DNA of 8,333 bases from Pseudomonadota bacterium. Its GTDB lineage: Bacteria > Pseudomonadota > Gammaproteobacteria > Xanthomonadales > Marinicellaceae. Each line of letters opens with the position of its first letter. The stretch's first letter is position 1. The notes below the pieces were generated by a model. That model was not told the origin of the DNA. It saw nothing but the letters and a program-made list of their open reading frames with translations, and made no database searches. The stretch lies in the NCBI GenBank assembly GCA_008501575.1, contig QQUO01000011.1, positions 1 to 8,333 of the forward strand. Direction: 5' to 3'. The translations under genes were made by a program, and so were the position numbers. Below are positions 6,183 through 8,333 of this stretch, piece after piece.

Positions 6183-6210
6183 AAGCGACCCATAAATATT
6201 TGGGTCGCTT
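6183..6210. terminator. hairpin terminator after secreted protein gene
   Basis: A perfect 10-bp stem, aagcgaccca (6183-6192) with tgggtcgctt (6201-6210), has an 8-base loop and starts 8 bases after the stop codon. The following TTAGCTCTTCT is moderately T-rich. On the other strand the stem is followed by CGGTGTTTTT, so it may work in both directions. Confidence 0.65.
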
Positions 6211-6271
6211 TAGCTCTTCTGTAAAAGCCCTTCAGCCTACCACTGTTTTTTTTCATGGTGTCAAAGTTTTT

Positions 6272-6280
6272 TGCTATAAT
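6272..6280 (+). promoter_or_regulatory. extended -10 promoter
   Basis: TGCTATAAT is a perfect extended -10 element (TGN followed by TATAAT at 6275-6280). The best -35 at a 17-bp spacer is TTCATG (6252-6257), which is weak, as is usual for extended -10 promoters. The expected start at about 6286-6288 gives a leader of about 70 bases before the ATG at 6358. Confidence 0.6.
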
Positions 6281-6292
6281 CGTTAGCAAGTG

Positions 6293-6334
6293 TGGTGTAT
6301 TAAACATATAGACTTCACCAGGATAGGCGGTGAA
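6293..6334 (+). promoter_or_regulatory. leader with two mutually exclusive hairpins
   Basis: TTCACC (6314-6319) pairs with GGTGAA (6329-6334), a 6-bp stem with a 9-base loop lying 9 bases before the Shine-Dalgarno sequence. The same CACCA (6316-6320) could instead pair with TGGTG (6293-6297). The two folds exclude each other, the layout of a switch or attenuator. I recognise no known riboswitch class, and short stems of this size also arise by chance. Confidence 0.35.
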
Positions 6335-6343
6335 TTACCAAAA

Positions 6344-6357
6344 AAGGAGGGGGATCC
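6344..6357 (+). promoter_or_regulatory. unusually extended Shine-Dalgarno sequence
   Basis: AAGGAGGGGGATCC precedes the ATG at 6358, with 7 bases after the AAGGAGG core. The usual bacterial 16S rRNA 3' end complements AAGGAGGTGATCC, so both the AAGGAGG core and the GATCC next to the start codon can pair, with only a small mismatch between them. It is by far the strongest ribosome binding site in the window and decides the start of the 45-codon ORF. Confidence 0.75.
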
Positions 6358-6495
6358 ATGACTCATATAGTCAAGCCATTAATTCTTGTAAACCGTTCAA
6401 TAGCACAGAATTGGACCACTTATCCGCGCTTTTTAAAACATCAGTTAAACACCATCCACACCACCACAAATAAACCTGATTGTAACCATGAGTAA
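6358..6495 (+). CDS. 45-residue leader ORF or small protein
   Basis: This short ORF starts at an ATG placed ideally after the strong ribosome binding site and ends with TAA at 6493-6495. The peptide begins MTHIVKPLILVNRSIAQNW and ends in a Thr/His-rich tail (TIHTTTNKPDCNHE). It has no signal peptide or membrane helix and I recognise no family. Its last 8 bases overlap the start of the membrane protein gene (ATGAGTAA: the ATG of the next gene and the TAA of this one). That gene has no ribosome binding site, so ribosomes finishing here probably re-start on it. The ORF may therefore act mainly as a translated leader, or it may encode a functional small protein made with the membrane protein. Chance is unlikely given the ribosome binding site. 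Confidence 0.6.
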   Translation: MTHIVKPLILVNRSIAQNWTTYPRFLKHQLNTIHTTTNKPDCNHE

Positions 6496-7789
6496 CGTCA
6501 ATCCAATTGCGCTTGTTTGTTTATTATTGGTGATTATGCTGCTGGCCATTGCGTTATTCGGCTGGATTAGACGTTACTGGCAACTGTCTTTGGCAGCGTG
6601 TTTTATACTGGTGGGCTTTATATTCACCAATGGCTTTACTTTATTTATACCAACACCGTCTTTAAGTCATGATCACTTACAACTATTAACTGAATATTTT
6701 TTACTACCCGTTATTCTGGCTGATGCCGCGTACCGATTTAATATACATGTTATACGCCGCCAGCCCTGGCGACCCATGTCACTGTTACTGCCTCACTTTT
6801 TCATCGTTTTGGCTTTCGCTTTTTTATTTATGTTGTGGGGATTAAATCATCAATCAGAAACAAGTCTTATGATGGTGCTGGCAGCCGCACTGCTTATATT
6901 TATTTCTGATTTGTCACCACCCAACAAGACCCTGTCCATGCTCAATGAAATCGATAAAGCCAAACCGGACAAAACACGGCTTTCCGGCTGGGTGCAAATC
7001 GAATCCTTTGTTATTGGTGTGCTGGCCTTGATGTTGTTTTTGGCTGTGGCCCGCTTAACCGCTATGGATACCGAAGCAGATTTCATATGGCCAAGTGTCA
7101 CCTGGTACTGGCTCTATTGGTTATGGGCTTTATTCGGCGGGGTGATTTTTGGTTTTATCTGGGGCGTTCTCGGTGGCCTCTTAACCACCAATATTAAAAA
7201 CTACCGAATCAACCTGTTGCTACTCAGCGTTATCAGCTGGTTTTCTTATCTCAGCAGTTTGCAATTTTTTGGGGTGTCCGGTATCACCGCCTTGCTGACC
7301 ACTGTATTAATTATGAACAAGGCTCACAGCCAATTTCTATCACCGCGCGAAATTCGCTATATGCGAGCCTTGTCGCGCAATCTGCATTTTATTATTGGTT
7401 TTGTTATCTACGGTCTTATTATCTATAAACTTCAGATTGGATTTTTGTTAAATCACTGGTTTGATATGATGTTGGCTGTGGCCATTTATATTATTGTCCG
7501 GGCAATCGGTTTATATGGTTTCTTACCGTTGATGGCGCAATTAAGTGCCAGCCAGGTGGCTCACAATATACGCCATGTGCTTTTCCTAAGCACCACCCAC
7601 AGCAGTCTGATTTTATTGGCTGTCTGGCTGTTACCGGCAGATATACCGGCCAAAGAAAGTTATGAAGCCATGGCCATTGCTTTGGTCTTATTCAGCTTAT
7701 TTGTGCAAAGACCCCATTTACCAGGCTTATTACAAAAGCTGACACCGGCAAAACCAATTCGCGGTATTAATCTGATTAAAAACCGCTAA
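6488..7789 (+). CDS. CPA1-like (NhaP-type) membrane protein, catalytic motif degenerate
   Basis: A 433-residue protein with about 12 hydrophobic segments spread over residues 5-408, matching the length and plan of monovalent cation:proton antiporters. Landmarks: YFLLPVILADAAYRF (70-84) matches the family 'LPPLLFEAA' helix; LIFISDLSPP (136-145) stands where TDPV occurs; WVQIESFVIGV (168-178) stands where GESLLND occurs; FFGVSGITALL (260-270) matches the 'SGILA' helix; and R338 in IIVRAIGLYG fits the conserved Arg. The catalytic Asn-Asp after the ES pair is replaced by Ile-Gly, and the GLRG loop is replaced by STTHSSL (368-374). It may transport by another mechanism, or act as a sensor or scaffold. 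Its start overlaps the 45-codon ORF and has no ribosome binding site. It converges on the DUF2799 gene with a 4-base overlap. Confidence 0.75.
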   Translation: MSNVNPIALVCLLLVIMLLAIALFGWIRRYWQLSLAACFILVGFIFTNGFTLFIPTPSLSHDHLQLLTEYFLLPVILADAAYRFNIHVIRRQPWRPMSLLLPHFFIVLAFAFLFMLWGLNHQSETSLMMVLAAALLIFISDLSPPNKTLSMLNEIDKAKPDKTRLSGWVQIESFVIGVLALMLFLAVARLTAMDTEADFIWPSVTWYWLYWLWALFGGVIFGFIWGVLGGLLTTNIKNYRINLLLLSVISWFSYLSSLQFFGVSGITALLTTVLIMNKAHSQFLSPREIRYMRALSRNLHFIIGFVIYGLIIYKLQIGFLLNHWFDMMLAVAIYIIVRAIGLYGFLPLMAQLSASQVAHNIRHVLFLSTTHSSLILLAVWLLPADIPAKESYEAMAIALVLFSLFVQRPHLPGLLQKLTPAKPIRGINLIKNR

Positions 7790-8333
7790 TAACTACGCTG
7801 GTCACGCTCCAACAGATCTAAATCAAATTGAGCCCGATGTAAATCATCATGCAAACGGTCGCGCTGAATTTTTAAGGTTTCGCTTTGTTCCTTGTTACGC
7901 TCTAACCGGTTAATCAGATCGGCACGCTCAACGGCGGATAGTTCGTCACTCAACAATTCGCTGCGAATATCATTCCACTCATCCTCTAAAGCCACAATAT
8001 CATCACTGGTTTGGTCAAAATCACGCTGTAAATCAGACACCAGAGTGCGTTGCCGGTACAACTGCTGACCTTGTTCATAAGCATGCAAAAACTCATCACC
8101 CGCACGCCCCTGACAAACACCATGATAAGCTCGATTATTCAAGCCTTCCTCATAGCCCTTCGGCGCTGTACAGTAACGTTGCAAACCCGCATCTCGGCCG
8201 ACCAACCAGTCGTCCAAATTCACCCGAACACCGTGCTTAGAGCAGGATTTTCGGTGCTTTTCCAAATCGCTGTCAGGCTGACCCTTAGCCCCTTCACAAT
8301 ATCCAATTGCAGACCGATCCGCCGTGACACACG
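7786..8333 (-). CDS. DUF2799 family protein, N-terminus cut by window edge
   Basis: The frame is open from the right edge to a TAG at 7786-7788, giving 181 visible residues; the TTG at 8263-8265 is internal, because the frame upstream continues with family-like sequence (AIGYCEGAKGQPDSDLEKHR). The DUF2799 pattern is clear: a 'GY.EG..G.....L..HR..C' segment, then VNLDDWLVGRDAGLQRYCTA, then GLNNRAYHGVCQGRAGDEFL and a YEQGQQLY helix, with paired cysteines as in periplasmic members. The last about 95 residues form a long charged heptad-like coiled coil (from LVSDLQRDFDQ to LDLLERDQ). Many DUF2799 proteins are lipoproteins, so a lipobox is expected in the missing N-terminus. The function is unknown. 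It ends tail to tail with the CPA1-like gene. Confidence 0.8.
   Translation of the reverse strand, partial: CVTADRSAIGYCEGAKGQPDSDLEKHRKSCSKHGVRVNLDDWLVGRDAGLQRYCTAPKGYEEGLNNRAYHGVCQGRAGDEFLHAYEQGQQLYRQRTLVSDLQRDFDQTSDDIVALEDEWNDIRSELLSDELSAVERADLINRLERNKEQSETLKIQRDRLHDDLHRAQFDLDLLERDQRSY

Noticed and set aside
7786..8265. DUF2799 gene starting at the TTG at 8263-8265
   Set aside because: The frame stays open to the edge and the extra 22 residues continue the family pattern, so the real start lies outside the window.

Overview
The window reads as chromosomal DNA of a moderately AT-leaning gammaproteobacterium. The coding style, the YfbK-type VWA lipoprotein next to an ECF sigma/anti-sigma pair, and the C-terminal 'IFxxGFE' ends on secreted proteins suggest a Marinicella-like or Lysobacterales-related marine lineage. 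That assignment is inference from family resemblance, not a database match.

Layout. (1) 1-344: 3' part of a DUF695-like gene cut by the window edge. (2) 345-875: a 531-bp gap holding a cluster of nested and tandem hairpins (about 448-651) that resembles a REP/BIME-type palindromic element, then an AT-rich stretch and two inverted repeats just before the next gene. (3) 876-4049: a module of a VWA/YfbK-like outer-membrane lipoprotein, a strong 12-bp-stem hairpin, an ECF sigma factor and its membrane-bound anti-sigma partner; the last two overlap by ATGA. The lipoprotein and the anti-sigma factor both carry an 'ITxTGSRIK' segment in their extracytoplasmic parts, which ties them together. (4) 4118-4682: a secreted CAP-domain gene broken by a frame change near a small hairpin. 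(5) 4873-6174: an intact secreted protein of unknown function with a consensus CRP-type site upstream and a hairpin terminator downstream. (6) 6275-7789: an extended -10 promoter, a structured leader, an exceptionally strong ribosome binding site, a 45-codon ORF, and, overlapping its end, a CPA1-like multi-pass membrane protein that appears to have lost the catalytic Asn-Asp pair of Na+/H+ antiporters. (7) 7786-8333: a convergent DUF2799-type gene, running off the right edge.

How they may work together. The sigma/anti-sigma pair and the VWA lipoprotein look like an envelope-sensing unit. The sigma gene and the CAP gene share the 11-bp string ccttgtataat placed so that transcripts would be leaderless or nearly so. 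The two secreted products (4118 and 4873) share the C-terminal IFxxGFE motif, which may be a lineage-specific surface or secretion tag. The membrane protein at 6488 has no ribosome binding site of its own and probably depends on translation of the short upstream ORF. No RNA genes, CRISPR arrays, transposases or phage genes were recognised.
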